Assembly: GCA_900539375.1 (NCBI GenBank)
Contig: UQBY01000007.1
Location: 1 to 64,000, forward strand
DNA from: an uncultured Clostridium sp.
GTDB lineage: Bacteria; Bacillota; Clostridia; Clostridiales; Clostridiaceae
Direction of reading: 5' to 3'
Length of the DNA: 64,000 bases
Part shown: positions 16,463-25,279 of the stretch, in pieces
Layout of the letters: each line of letters begins with the position of its first letter
Numbering within the stretch: position 1 is the first letter of the stretch
The notes under the pieces: generated by a model
The model's input: the letters and a program-made list of their open reading frames with translations, nothing else
What the model was told of the DNA's origin: nothing
Database searches by the model: none
Program-made: the position numbers and the translations under genes

Positions 16463-18685
16463 TTATAATACATCTTCATTGTTTTCTTCAACTTTTTTTA
16501 ATTCTTCTTTAACTTCTGGTAGTTTTTCTATTAGTTCTTTACTTGCTTTTATTTCTTGCTTTTCATTTTCACTTTCTATAATATCAAAGAAAATTTCACG
16601 ATTTGGAATATCTACTCTGCTACATACCACCTTAGCTGTATCTCCTAATCTATAAATCTTCTTTGTTCTTTCTCCTATAAGACAAAGATGAGCTTCATCA
16701 TATATATAATAATCATCATCTAAAGCAGTTATATGAACTAAGCCTTCTATAGTATTTGGAAGTTCAACAAACATTCCAAAAGAAGTTACAGAAGAAATTA
16801 TTCCATCAAATTCTTCTCCTATTCTATCAAGCATATATTCTGCTTTCTTTAAATCATCAACTTCTCTTTCAGCTTCTTGTGCTAATCTTTCCATTTCTGA
16901 AGATTGTTTTGAAGCATAATCAACTAAAGTTGTAAGCTTTTTAGCTCTTGTTCCATCTATTTTTCCATTTAAGTGTTCTTTTATAATTCTATGAATTTGT
17001 AAATCAGGGTATCTTCTTATTGGAGAAGTAAAGTGACAATAATATTGTGCTGCTAATCCAAAATGTCCAACACATTCTGGTGAATATCTTGCTTGCATCA
17101 TACTTCTTAATAAAAGGGTACTTACAACAATTTCTTCTTTCTTTCCTTTTACTTTTTCTAATACTTCTTGAAGGTTTCTTGGTCTTATTTCTCCATTCCA
17201 TTTAATAAAGTATCCTAGATTATATACAAATTCTTTAAACTTTTCTAGCTTTTCCTCATCTGGATTTTCATGAATTCTATATACAAATGGAAGATTAGTC
17301 CAGTACATATGCTCTGCTATTGTTTCATTACATACTAGCATAAATTCTTCTATTATTCTATTTGCTATTTCTCTTTCATAAGGCTTTATTTCTATAGGTT
17401 TTCCTTTGCTATCTAAAGTTATTTTTGCTTCTTCAAACTCAAAATCTATAGCACCTCTTTTTATTCTTTTTTTGTAAAGAATATTGCAAAGTTCCTCCAT
17501 TGTTTTAAAATCATCAACTAAATAATCATATCTCTTTTTTAACTCTTCATCATTATCTTTTAAAATTTTAGTTACATCTGTATAAGTCATTCTTTCATTT
17601 GTTCTTATAACAGATTCACATATTTCATGGTCAAGAACTTTACCATTATTATCAATAATCATAATACAACTTAAAGCAAGTCTATCTACTTTAGGATTTA
17701 AAGAACATATTCCATTAGATAACTTTTTAGGAAGCATAGGAATAACTCTATCTATTAAATAAACAGATGTTGCTCTTTTTAAAGCTTCTTTATCTAGTGG
17801 ATTTTTTTCTCTTACATAATGAGTTACATCTGCAATGTGAACTCCTAATTTATATCTTCCATTTGAAAGCTTTTCTATAGATACTGCATCATCTAAGTCC
17901 TTTGCATCTTCACCATCTATAGTAACCATTTTTATATCTCTTAAATCTTTTCTTCTTTCATATTCCTTTTGTGGAATTTCCTCTTCAATTCCTTCTGCAA
18001 AGTCTAAAACCTTTTGAGGGAATTCTTCTGGAAGACCAAACTTCTTTATTATTGTTAAAATATCTAGTCCCTTTTCCCCTTTTTTACCTAAAATTTCTAC
18101 TATTCTTCCTTCAGGGCTTCTTCTTTTTTCTGGCCATTTTGTAATTTCAACAACAACCATATCTCCATCATTTGCTCCATTTCTATCTCTTTTTGAAACA
18201 AATATATCTTGATTTATCTTTGTATCCTCTGCAACTACAAAGCCAAAATTTCTACTGTCCTCATAAACTCCTACAAACTTTTTATTTCCTCTTTCGAGTA
18301 TTTGGACAACTTCTCCTTCTCTCTTTTTGCCATTTTTATCTTCTCTTGTTATTTGGACTAAAATTTTATCTCCATTCATGGCACCATTAATTGCAGAACT
18401 TGGTATAAATACATCCTTTTCTCCCTCTGCATCTGGAATAAGAAATCCAAATCCTTTTGAATGGGCTTGAAGTTTTCCTGTTATTAAACCTAACCTTTCA
18501 GGTACAGCATATCTATCTTTTTTAGTCTTTATTATAAGACCTTCTTTTTCCATAGTTTTTAAAGTCTTTTTAAAGGCCTTATATTCTTTTTCATTTATAT
18601 CAAAAACTGCCACTAACTCTTGGATGTCCATTGGTCTATAGGCTTCTTCTTTCATAAAATCTAATAATGTATTTTTAATTCCCAA
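16463..18685 (-). CDS. rnr: Ribonuclease R
   Basis: The product has 740 residues. In order it shows an N-terminal winged helix (about 1-60), two cold-shock-like OB domains (about 65-220), the RNB catalytic domain with VTIDGEDAKDLDDAVSIEKL carrying the metal-binding Asp cluster, and a C-terminal S1 domain (about 625-710, GIISSVTSFGMFVEL). It is a 3'-5' exonuclease that degrades structured RNA and works with tmRNA. It lies upstream of smpB, with secG before it. The start is TTG after a GGAG site. The C-terminus is Lys/Glu-rich. Confidence 0.95.
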   Translation of the reverse strand: MGIKNTLLDFMKEEAYRPMDIQELVAVFDINEKEYKAFKKTLKTMEKEGLIIKTKKDRYAVPERLGLITGKLQAHSKGFGFLIPDAEGEKDVFIPSSAINGAMNGDKILVQITREDKNGKKREGEVVQILERGNKKFVGVYEDSRNFGFVVAEDTKINQDIFVSKRDRNGANDGDMVVVEITKWPEKRRSPEGRIVEILGKKGEKGLDILTIIKKFGLPEEFPQKVLDFAEGIEEEIPQKEYERRKDLRDIKMVTIDGEDAKDLDDAVSIEKLSNGRYKLGVHIADVTHYVREKNPLDKEALKRATSVYLIDRVIPMLPKKLSNGICSLNPKVDRLALSCIMIIDNNGKVLDHEICESVIRTNERMTYTDVTKILKDNDEELKKRYDYLVDDFKTMEELCNILYKKRIKRGAIDFEFEEAKITLDSKGKPIEIKPYEREIANRIIEEFMLVCNETIAEHMYWTNLPFVYRIHENPDEEKLEKFKEFVYNLGYFIKWNGEIRPRNLQEVLEKVKGKKEEIVVSTLLLRSMMQARYSPECVGHFGLAAQYYCHFTSPIRRYPDLQIHRIIKEHLNGKIDGTRAKKLTTLVDYASKQSSEMERLAQEAEREVDDLKKAEYMLDRIGEEFDGIISSVTSFGMFVELPNTIEGLVHITALDDDYYIYDEAHLCLIGERTKKIYRLGDTAKVVCSRVDIPNREIFFDIIESENEKQEIKASKELIEKLPEVKEELKKVEENNEDVL

Positions 18686-18807
18686 TATTTTTTCACACTC
18701 CTATTTTTAACTCTTTACTTAACCTTACAACTATTATTTACCAATATCAATATATTTATTCTTTCTTTAATATTTAATTAACCTAAATTATAAATTTAAA
18801 TTCCTAT

Positions 18808-18842
18808 ACAAAAAAATAAGAGACACAAAGCCTCTTATCTTT
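18808..18842 (-). terminator. Terminator of secG
   Basis: ATAAGAG (18816-18822) pairs with CTCTTAT (18832-18838) and is followed on the minus strand by TTTTTTTG. Confidence 0.75.
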
Positions 18843-18847
18843 TGAAC

Positions 18848-19078
18848 TTAAATTAAGTTTAATGCAATTATAAGACCTACAAAAATTATCATTCCTATAA
18901 CTGTTAATCTTTCAAGCATAACTTCCTTTGTTCTTGCTTTATTTTTAGAGAAAAATGTTTCATTATTGCTTCCTTGAATTAACCCACTTAATGCATCAGA
19001 TTTACTTGGTTGCATTAATATTGAAACAACAATTACAAGTCCAACTATTATTACTGCAATTGTTAATGCTGTTTTCAT
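18848..19078 (-). CDS. secG: Preprotein translocase subunit SecG
   Basis: The 76-residue protein has two hydrophobic helices (about 3-22 and 53-74) with a loop holding QPSKSDALSGLIQGSNNETFF, the typical SecG loop. It is a small subunit of the SecYEG channel in the membrane. The order eno-secG-rnr-smpB is conserved in Firmicutes. A ribosome-binding site GGGGGTG precedes the ATG. Confidence 0.92.
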   Translation of the reverse strand: MKTALTIAVIIVGLVIVVSILMQPSKSDALSGLIQGSNNETFFSKNKARTKEVMLERLTVIGMIIFVGLIIALNLI

Positions 19079-19121
19079 TGGAACACCCCCTGCTTTTATT
19101 AAAACCTATTAACCTTATAAT

Positions 19122-19150
19122 ATAATATCACAATTCACAATACTTTACAA
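19122..19150 (-). promoter_or_regulatory. Candidate promoter of secG
   Basis: On the minus strand TTGTAA (19150-19145) and TATTAT (19127-19122) are 17 bases apart, about 44 bases before the secG start and after the eno terminator. Confidence 0.5.
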
Positions 19151-19233
19151 TTATGTTTTATCATAAAACAGTTTTAATTATTAACTTAACAAATTATCCA
19201 TAGTTTTCAAAAACATATAATTTTCCATAGACT

Positions 19234-19276
19234 AAAAAGAGAGCAAGAATTAATTAAAACTCTTGCCCTTTTTACT
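19234..19276 (-). terminator. Terminator of eno
   Basis: AAAAAGAGAGCAAGA (19234-19248) pairs with TCTTGCCCTTTTT (19261-19273) with a two-base bulge; the minus-strand product ends CTCTTTTTAG. Confidence 0.72.
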
Positions 19277-19322
19277 TTCACATTTTTAGCAATATATCTT
19301 TTAAATTTCTTACATTAAAACA

Positions 19323-20615
19323 TTATTTTATGTTAAAGAATGCATCTTTTCCTCTGAATTCTGCAACATCTTCTAATTCATGTTCTATTCTTAATAATTG
19401 ATTGTATTTAGCTACTCTTTCACTTCTAGCTGGTGCTCCTGTCTTTATTTGACCTGCATTTACAGCAACAACTAAATCAGCTATAGTAGTATCTTCAGTT
19501 TCACCTGATCTATGAGATACAACTGCAGTATATCCTGCTCTGTTAGCCATTTCGATAGCATTTAAAGTTTCTGTTAATGTACCAATTTGGTTTAACTTTA
19601 TAAGGATTGAATTTGCTACACCCTTTTCTATTCCTGTCTTTAATCTGTTTGTATTTGTAACAAATAAGTCATCTCCAACTAGTTGAACTTTCTTACCTAA
19701 TCTTTCAGTGATAAGCTTCCATCCTTCCCAGTCTTCTTCTGCCATACCATCTTCTATTGAGATTATAGGATATTTATTAACCCAATCTTCTAAGAAATCT
19801 ACCATTTCTGAAGCTGTTAATGTTTTTCCTTCATGTTCTAATACATATTTTCCATCTTTGTAGTATTCTGATGATGCAGCATCAATAGCTATAAACATAT
19901 CTTCTCCTGGCTTATAACCTGCTTTTGTAATAGCTTCTATTATTATTTCTACTGCTTCAACATTTGATTTTAAGTCTGGAGCAAATCCACCTTCATCACC
20001 AATTGCTGTAGAATATCCTTTTTCAAGTAAAGTTTTCTTTAATGTATGGTATACATTTGAACACATTTCAAGGGCAGCAGAGAAAGTTTCTGCACCAGCT
20101 GGCATTATCATAAATTCTTGTAAATCAACTGAATTATCTGCATGAGAACCTCCATTTATTATGTTCATCATAGGAACTGGAAGAACCTTAGCATTTACTC
20201 CTCCTATATATTGATATAAAGGAAGTCCTATGCTTTCTGCAGCTGCTTTTGCACAAGCTAAAGAAACTCCTAAAATAGCATTAGCTCCTAATTTTCCTTT
20301 ATTATCTGTTCCATCTAATTCTATAAGCGTCTTATCTATTAATGGTTGTTCAAAAACATTTAAACCTATTAATTCTGGTGCAATTACTTCATTTACATTC
20401 TTAACTGCCTTAAGAACACTTTTTCCTTGATATATATTTTTATCTCCATCTCTTAATTCTATTGCTTCATGTATTCCTGTTGATGCCCCTGATGGTACTG
20501 CTGCTCTTCCAACTGTTCCATCCTCTAAATAAACTTCAACCTCTACTGTTGGAAAACATCTTGAATCTAAAATTTGTCTTCCAACTACATCTATTATTTC
20601 GCAATAACTTTTCAT
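19323..20615 (-). CDS. eno: Enolase
   Basis: The 430-residue length is normal. It has the full enolase pattern: GRAAVPSGASTGIHEA near the start, GDEGGFAPDL, the metal ligands in IAIDAASSE, ISIEDGMAEEDW and VGDDLFVTN, and the C-terminal active-site block VVSHRSGETEDTTIADLVV. It converts 2-phosphoglycerate to phosphoenolpyruvate in glycolysis. It has its own terminator downstream and a hairpin (CTATTTTTGTT with AACAAATAG) in its 5' leader. The other glycolysis genes lie 11-20 kb away. Confidence 0.97.
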   Translation of the reverse strand: MKSYCEIIDVVGRQILDSRCFPTVEVEVYLEDGTVGRAAVPSGASTGIHEAIELRDGDKNIYQGKSVLKAVKNVNEVIAPELIGLNVFEQPLIDKTLIELDGTDNKGKLGANAILGVSLACAKAAAESIGLPLYQYIGGVNAKVLPVPMMNIINGGSHADNSVDLQEFMIMPAGAETFSAALEMCSNVYHTLKKTLLEKGYSTAIGDEGGFAPDLKSNVEAVEIIIEAITKAGYKPGEDMFIAIDAASSEYYKDGKYVLEHEGKTLTASEMVDFLEDWVNKYPIISIEDGMAEEDWEGWKLITERLGKKVQLVGDDLFVTNTNRLKTGIEKGVANSILIKLNQIGTLTETLNAIEMANRAGYTAVVSHRSGETEDTTIADLVVAVNAGQIKTGAPARSERVAKYNQLLRIEHELEDVAEFRGKDAFFNIK

Positions 20616-20728
20616 TGTTCAATTCCTCCTATTTTCACTATTTGTTTACCTTTTAACAAAAATAGTCTTTGTTAAAATATTGTTTTTTATTCATATAAGA
20701 AAATTATATATAAGTTTTTTTCATTAAT

Positions 20729-21346
20729 TTAAAGATTATTTTCTTTTATTTTTTGCTTTTTATGCTTTTCCTTCTCCCAATATTTTTTAAATCTTTCTTC
20801 CCATTCAACTCCTCTTTTTTTATCTATCATCTTTATATAATATAAAAATTCATCTAATACTTGTAACTTTAAAAATCCCTTCATAAGATGCCTTGGATAT
20901 GAAATAGACCTTTTATAACATTTTTTAGGGTCAATAAGCATTACTTTATTATTTTTAAGTACATAAATATCTTTACACCTTGTATCTATTTTTGAAAATT
21001 TAAGCCTTTTAAACTCCTCTATAAGCCCATAAATATTCCAAACAATTTCTTTGTTTATTCCACACTTTTTTATGTATTTATCAAGTTGAATTCCCTCTAC
21101 CTTTTCTCTTACTATATACAATTTTCCCCAAGCATACATTCTAGGAAAAAACTTAGAACCATTTGCTTTAAATAAAATATATCCTTCATCCCTACAAACC
21201 TTTTTCTCTACAAAAAGCTTAATAACCTTATTTTCTGGCAAACTATATACAACCCCATTATTCCCTTGACCCAAAAATTCAGCTTCCCTAAAAAGCTTTT
21301 CCGTTTTTTCATCAAAATTTCCAGAATAACAGTGATACTTCTTCAT
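20729..21346 (-). CDS. Kinase-fold protein, probably degenerate
   Basis: The product has 205 residues. The N-terminal segment LGQGNNGVVYSLPENKVIKLF is a protein-kinase glycine loop followed by the ATP-binding Lys. The segment YIVREKVEGIQLDKYI fits the hinge. The catalytic loop reads DTRCKDIYVLKNNKVMLIDPKK, so HRD and DFG are altered (TRC and IDP), as in RIO/Bud32-like or degenerate kinases. The IDP keeps an Asp that could bind metal. The C-terminus is very basic. It sits between the terminator of the glycogen operon and eno, in the same direction. The substrate is unknown. Confidence 0.72.
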   Translation of the reverse strand: MKKYHCYSGNFDEKTEKLFREAEFLGQGNNGVVYSLPENKVIKLFVEKKVCRDEGYILFKANGSKFFPRMYAWGKLYIVREKVEGIQLDKYIKKCGINKEIVWNIYGLIEEFKRLKFSKIDTRCKDIYVLKNNKVMLIDPKKCYKRSISYPRHLMKGFLKLQVLDEFLYYIKMIDKKRGVEWEERFKKYWEKEKHKKQKIKENNL

Positions 21347-21408
21347 TAAACCAAATCCTATAATTACTTCATTTATATTTATATGAACCTTTCCATTAAC
21401 CTATACAA

Positions 21409-21463
21409 AAAAAGAAATTGTTATATTAAGAATTTTTATAAACTCCTTAACATAACAATTTCC
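21409..21463 (-). terminator. Terminator of the glycogen operon
   Basis: An 11-bp inverted repeat (21414-21424 with 21452-21462), extended by TTAAG with CTTAA inside, is followed by seven T on the minus strand. It lies after glgD. Confidence 0.82.
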
Positions 21464-21482
21464 ATACCTTTTAACTTATTTA

Positions 21483-22592
21483 TTACTCATTGTTGTTTCG
21501 TTCCCATACATGAGGTGATGAAACTGGTGTTATTATTTCCTCTCCAGCTGGAATAATGCTCTTTTTATCTGCTATTACATTTTTAAGCTTAGCATTTTTT
21601 CCTATTACACTTTCTTGCATGATTATACAACCTTCAAGCTTTGCACCTTTTTCTACATGAACCTTTCTACCAATTATACAGTTTTTAACTTCACCTTCAA
21701 TAATACATCCATTAGCTACTATTGAATTATTTACAACACTTGTTTTTGTATATTTAGTTGGTCCTTCACTTCTAGCTTTTGTATATATTGGATTTTCTTC
21801 TGAGAATAACTCTCTATTAATTTTGAATTTTAATAAATCCATATTGGCATTATAATATGTTTTTAAAGAATTTATACATGCTACATATCCTTCAAACTTA
21901 TATCCTCCAACTTTGAAAGCTTTTACATTATCAGTTATAAATCTTTTAACTTTTCTATAGTTTCCATTCTTAACACTCTTATCAACTATATCTAAAAACA
22001 TTTTTGTTTTTAAAATATACATTTCCATGTTTACATTTGTATTGCTTCTATCTATTATATTTTCCCCACAAGAAACTACTCTGTTATCATCATCTAACAT
22101 TACAGTTCTACAATCTGAAAAGTCAGCTATATCATCTTTATCTATACTCTTATATACAATTGTAACATCATTATCTTTTTTAATATGTTCTTCTAAAACT
22201 TCATTATAATCAATATTACAAATCATATTAGATGAAGCTAATAATACATAATCACAATTGCTATATTCTATAAATTTTCTATTTTCATAAAAATCATGTA
22301 CATCATCTTCTGCAAGATTATTATCTCCAAAATTAAAAACCTTTAATCCATTATTTCTTCTGTGAAGGTCCCATGGTCTACCATTAGTTAAATGGTCCAT
22401 TAATGATCTTGATTTATTTTTTGTAAATATTCCTATACATGCTACCCCTGAATTAGTCATGTTAGATAATATAAAATCTATTATTCTATATCTTCCTGCA
22501 AAAGGAACAGAAGCTAATACTCTATTTTTTGTTAGCCCTTTCATTCCATTTTCATTTTCATCTAAGTTTATTATTCCTACACAATTTTTCAC
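21483..22592 (-). CDS. glgD: GlgD, regulatory-type ADP-glucose pyrophosphorylase subunit
   Basis: About 369 residues. It resembles GlgC (RVLASVPFAGRYRIIDFILSNMTNSGV) but lacks the GGxGxRL nucleotide loop, having INLDENENGMKGLTKN in its place, as expected for GlgD. The C-terminal part is a left-handed beta-helix (IVANGCIIEGEVKNCIIGRKV). In Firmicutes GlgC and GlgD form a mixed enzyme making ADP-glucose. I prefer the GTG at 22592, nine bases after AAGGAGG; the TTG two codons upstream is too close to it. It is the last gene of the glgB-glgA-glgC-glgD operon. Confidence 0.93.
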   Translation of the reverse strand: MKNCVGIINLDENENGMKGLTKNRVLASVPFAGRYRIIDFILSNMTNSGVACIGIFTKNKSRSLMDHLTNGRPWDLHRRNNGLKVFNFGDNNLAEDDVHDFYENRKFIEYSNCDYVLLASSNMICNIDYNEVLEEHIKKDNDVTIVYKSIDKDDIADFSDCRTVMLDDDNRVVSCGENIIDRSNTNVNMEMYILKTKMFLDIVDKSVKNGNYRKVKRFITDNVKAFKVGGYKFEGYVACINSLKTYYNANMDLLKFKINRELFSEENPIYTKARSEGPTKYTKTSVVNNSIVANGCIIEGEVKNCIIGRKVHVEKGAKLEGCIIMQESVIGKNAKLKNVIADKKSIIPAGEEIITPVSSPHVWERNNNE

Positions 22593-22620
22593 TACCAAAT
22601 TCCTCCTTACCCTAGAAAGC

Positions 22621-23769
22621 CTATTTTATAACATTACTATTTGCTTTTATGTCTTTCATTGCTGGAATTACTACTATTTCTTTTCCAGTTCCAACAGTTG
22701 AATTTTTTCTTATTATTGCACTATCTCCTACAATAGCCTTATCAATTGTAATATTATCTCCAATTTTTGCATTAGGCATTATTACAGAATTTTTTACAAC
22801 TGTATTCTTACCTATGTAAACATTTTGGAATATGACAGAATTTTCCACTTTTCCGTATATAGCACATCCATCTGTTACTAGTGAATTCTTTACTTCTGCA
22901 TTAGCTCCTAAGTATTGTGCTGGACTAACATCACTTGCAGAATAAATTCTTAAATCATTACTGTGTAAGTCTAATCCTGAATCCTCTTTTAATAAATCCA
23001 TATTAGCTTCCCATAGGCTTTCTATTGTTCCAACATCCTTCCAGTATCCTTTAAATGGATAAGCATACATCTTTAGTCCATCATTTAACATAGCAGGAAT
23101 TATATCTTTACCAAAGTCATTACTTGAATTTGGATTTGCTTCATCTTCTTTAAGATATTTCTTTAAAGCTTTCCAATTAAAAATGTATATTCCCATAGAA
23201 GCTTTTGTACTCTTTGGATGTTGAGGTTTTTCTTCAAATTCATATATTGATAAGTCCTCATTAGTATTCATAATACCAAATCTTTTGGCTTCTTCTAAGG
23301 TTACATCTATAACTGAAATAGTAACATCTGCATTTCTTTCTTTATGATAATTTAATAATTCCTCATAATTCATTTTGTAAATATGGTCACCAGATAAAAT
23401 TAGAACATATTCTGGATTATATCTATCTATAAACTCTATATTTTGATAAATGGCATTAGCTGTTCCTTTATACCAATTACCTCCCTTTTCTTCTTGATAA
23501 GGCGGTAAAATGCTTACTCCTCCATCACGTCTATCAAGATCCCAAGGTGCTCCAATTCCAATATGGGCATTTAATTCAAGAGGTTTATACTGTGTTAAAA
23601 CACCCACAGTATATACCCCTGAATTAGAACAATTACTTAAAGGGAAATCTATTATTCTATATTTTCCTCCAAATGGAACTGCTGGTTTAGCTATGTGCTT
23701 AGTAAGCACTCCTAATCTTGAACCTTGTCCACCTGCTAGAATCATTGCTACCATTTCATTTTTTCTCAT
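22621..23769 (-). CDS. glgC: Glucose-1-phosphate adenylyltransferase
   Basis: The 382-residue product has the catalytic MILAGGQGSRLGVLT loop, KPAVPFGGKYRIIDFPLSNCSNSGV, LSGDHIYKMNYE and a C-terminal beta-helix with hexapeptide repeats. It makes ADP-glucose from glucose-1-phosphate and ATP, the committed step of bacterial glycogen synthesis. It lies 28 bases upstream of glgD and 42 bases downstream of glgA. Confidence 0.96.
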   Translation of the reverse strand: MRKNEMVAMILAGGQGSRLGVLTKHIAKPAVPFGGKYRIIDFPLSNCSNSGVYTVGVLTQYKPLELNAHIGIGAPWDLDRRDGGVSILPPYQEEKGGNWYKGTANAIYQNIEFIDRYNPEYVLILSGDHIYKMNYEELLNYHKERNADVTISVIDVTLEEAKRFGIMNTNEDLSIYEFEEKPQHPKSTKASMGIYIFNWKALKKYLKEDEANPNSSNDFGKDIIPAMLNDGLKMYAYPFKGYWKDVGTIESLWEANMDLLKEDSGLDLHSNDLRIYSASDVSPAQYLGANAEVKNSLVTDGCAIYGKVENSVIFQNVYIGKNTVVKNSVIMPNAKIGDNITIDKAIVGDSAIIRKNSTVGTGKEIVVIPAMKDIKANSNVIK

Positions 23770-23811
23770 AGTATCATCTCCTGTAAAATTATGCTGTATA
23801 ATTATACTTTA

Positions 23812-25263
23812 CTAAATACACCAGTATGGGAAGTTCATTACTTCTTCATACATACCTTTATATTCCCATGCTGACTTTTCCCAACTATTATTTGAATTAA
23901 CAGCATGATCCATTAGCATATTCCAATTCCATTTATTATAGAAATTATGAACAGCATAAGCTACTGTATTGTAGAATTCATGTGCATTGAAGTTTCTAAA
24001 TGAGAATCCATTTCCATCTCCTGTATATTCATTAAATGGATTTATTGTATCTTTTAGTCCTCCTGTTTCTCTTACAACTGGAATAGTTCCATATCTTAAA
24101 GCTATAAGTTGTCCTAATCCACATGGTTCAAATAATGATGGCATTAAGAATATATCACTTCCTGCATATATCTTATGTGCTAAGCCATTATCAAATTTAA
24201 TTTGTGCTGAAACCTTATCTGGATGATGGTATTGAAGCCCTCTAAAGCAATCTTCAAAATACTTGTCTCCAGTTCCTAATATAACAAGTTGAACATCCAT
24301 ATCAACAATTCCTTGAGCTATATCTAAAACTAAGTTCATACCCTTTTGTTCTGTAAGTCTTGAAACTATTGCAAGCATTGGTACTTCTGGTCTTACTGGA
24401 AGTCCTAATTCTTGTTGTAATCTTGTTTTATTTATATTTTTATCTACACGATAATCAATATTATACTTTTGATATATAAAGTTATCATCCCATGGATTAT
24501 ATTCATCATAATCTATTCCATTTAATATTCCTCTTAAAGCATAACTTCTTTCTCTTAATAAACCATCAAGACCATGTCCATACTCTGGAGTTTGTATTTC
24601 TTGTGCATAACTATGGCTTACTGTTGAAACCTTATCTGAGTAATTTATACCACCCTTCATAAAGCTTACACCATTACAGTATTCAAGAGTTCCATTGTTA
24701 TATGCATTAAAGTCATATCCAAATAATTCTGGAAGAACATGTTTATCAAATGCTCCTTGGAATACAATATTATGAATTGAATATACAGTTTTTATATTTC
24801 TATAAAAATCATCATATTTACCATATTCAAGTCTTAAAAGTACAGGAATCATTCCTGTTTGCCAGTCATTACAATGTATTACATCTGGATGCCAGTTTAT
24901 TTCTTTTAAGAATTGAATTGCTGCTCTGTCAAAGAAAGCAAATCTTTCTCCATCATCAAGATGTCCATATAAAGTATCTCTATTAAAATATTCTTCATTA
25001 TCTAAAAAGTAGTAAGTTACTCCTCCATAGTTATATTCAAAAACTCCACAATATTTTGTTCTCCAGCCTACTTTTACGAAAAACCATTTTATAAATTTAA
25101 AATCCTTTTTAAAGTTCCAATTTATGTTTCTATAATTAGGAATAACTACTCTTGCATCTACTCCAATTTTAGTAAGAGCTTTTGGTAATGCTCCCATTAC
25201 ATCACCAAGTCCTCCTGTTTTTATAAATGGATGTGCTTCTCCTGCTACTAGTAATACGTTCAT
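23812..25263 (-). CDS. glgA: Glycogen synthase
   Basis: The 483-residue product is a GT5 synthase. The ADP-glucose site KTGGLGDVMGALPKAL is at about 16-31. The middle has VYSIHNIVFQGAFDKHVL and the C-terminal domain has IVSRLTEQKGMNLV and DIFLMPSLFEPCGLGQLIALRYG. It lengthens alpha-1,4-glucan from ADP-glucose. It lies 16 bases downstream of glgB. The C-terminus ends NFPYWCI. Confidence 0.96.
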   Translation of the reverse strand: MNVLLVAGEAHPFIKTGGLGDVMGALPKALTKIGVDARVVIPNYRNINWNFKKDFKFIKWFFVKVGWRTKYCGVFEYNYGGVTYYFLDNEEYFNRDTLYGHLDDGERFAFFDRAAIQFLKEINWHPDVIHCNDWQTGMIPVLLRLEYGKYDDFYRNIKTVYSIHNIVFQGAFDKHVLPELFGYDFNAYNNGTLEYCNGVSFMKGGINYSDKVSTVSHSYAQEIQTPEYGHGLDGLLRERSYALRGILNGIDYDEYNPWDDNFIYQKYNIDYRVDKNINKTRLQQELGLPVRPEVPMLAIVSRLTEQKGMNLVLDIAQGIVDMDVQLVILGTGDKYFEDCFRGLQYHHPDKVSAQIKFDNGLAHKIYAGSDIFLMPSLFEPCGLGQLIALRYGTIPVVRETGGLKDTINPFNEYTGDGNGFSFRNFNAHEFYNTVAYAVHNFYNKWNWNMLMDHAVNSNNSWEKSAWEYKGMYEEVMNFPYWCI

Positions 25264-25279
25264 TCCTTTAACCCCCTTA

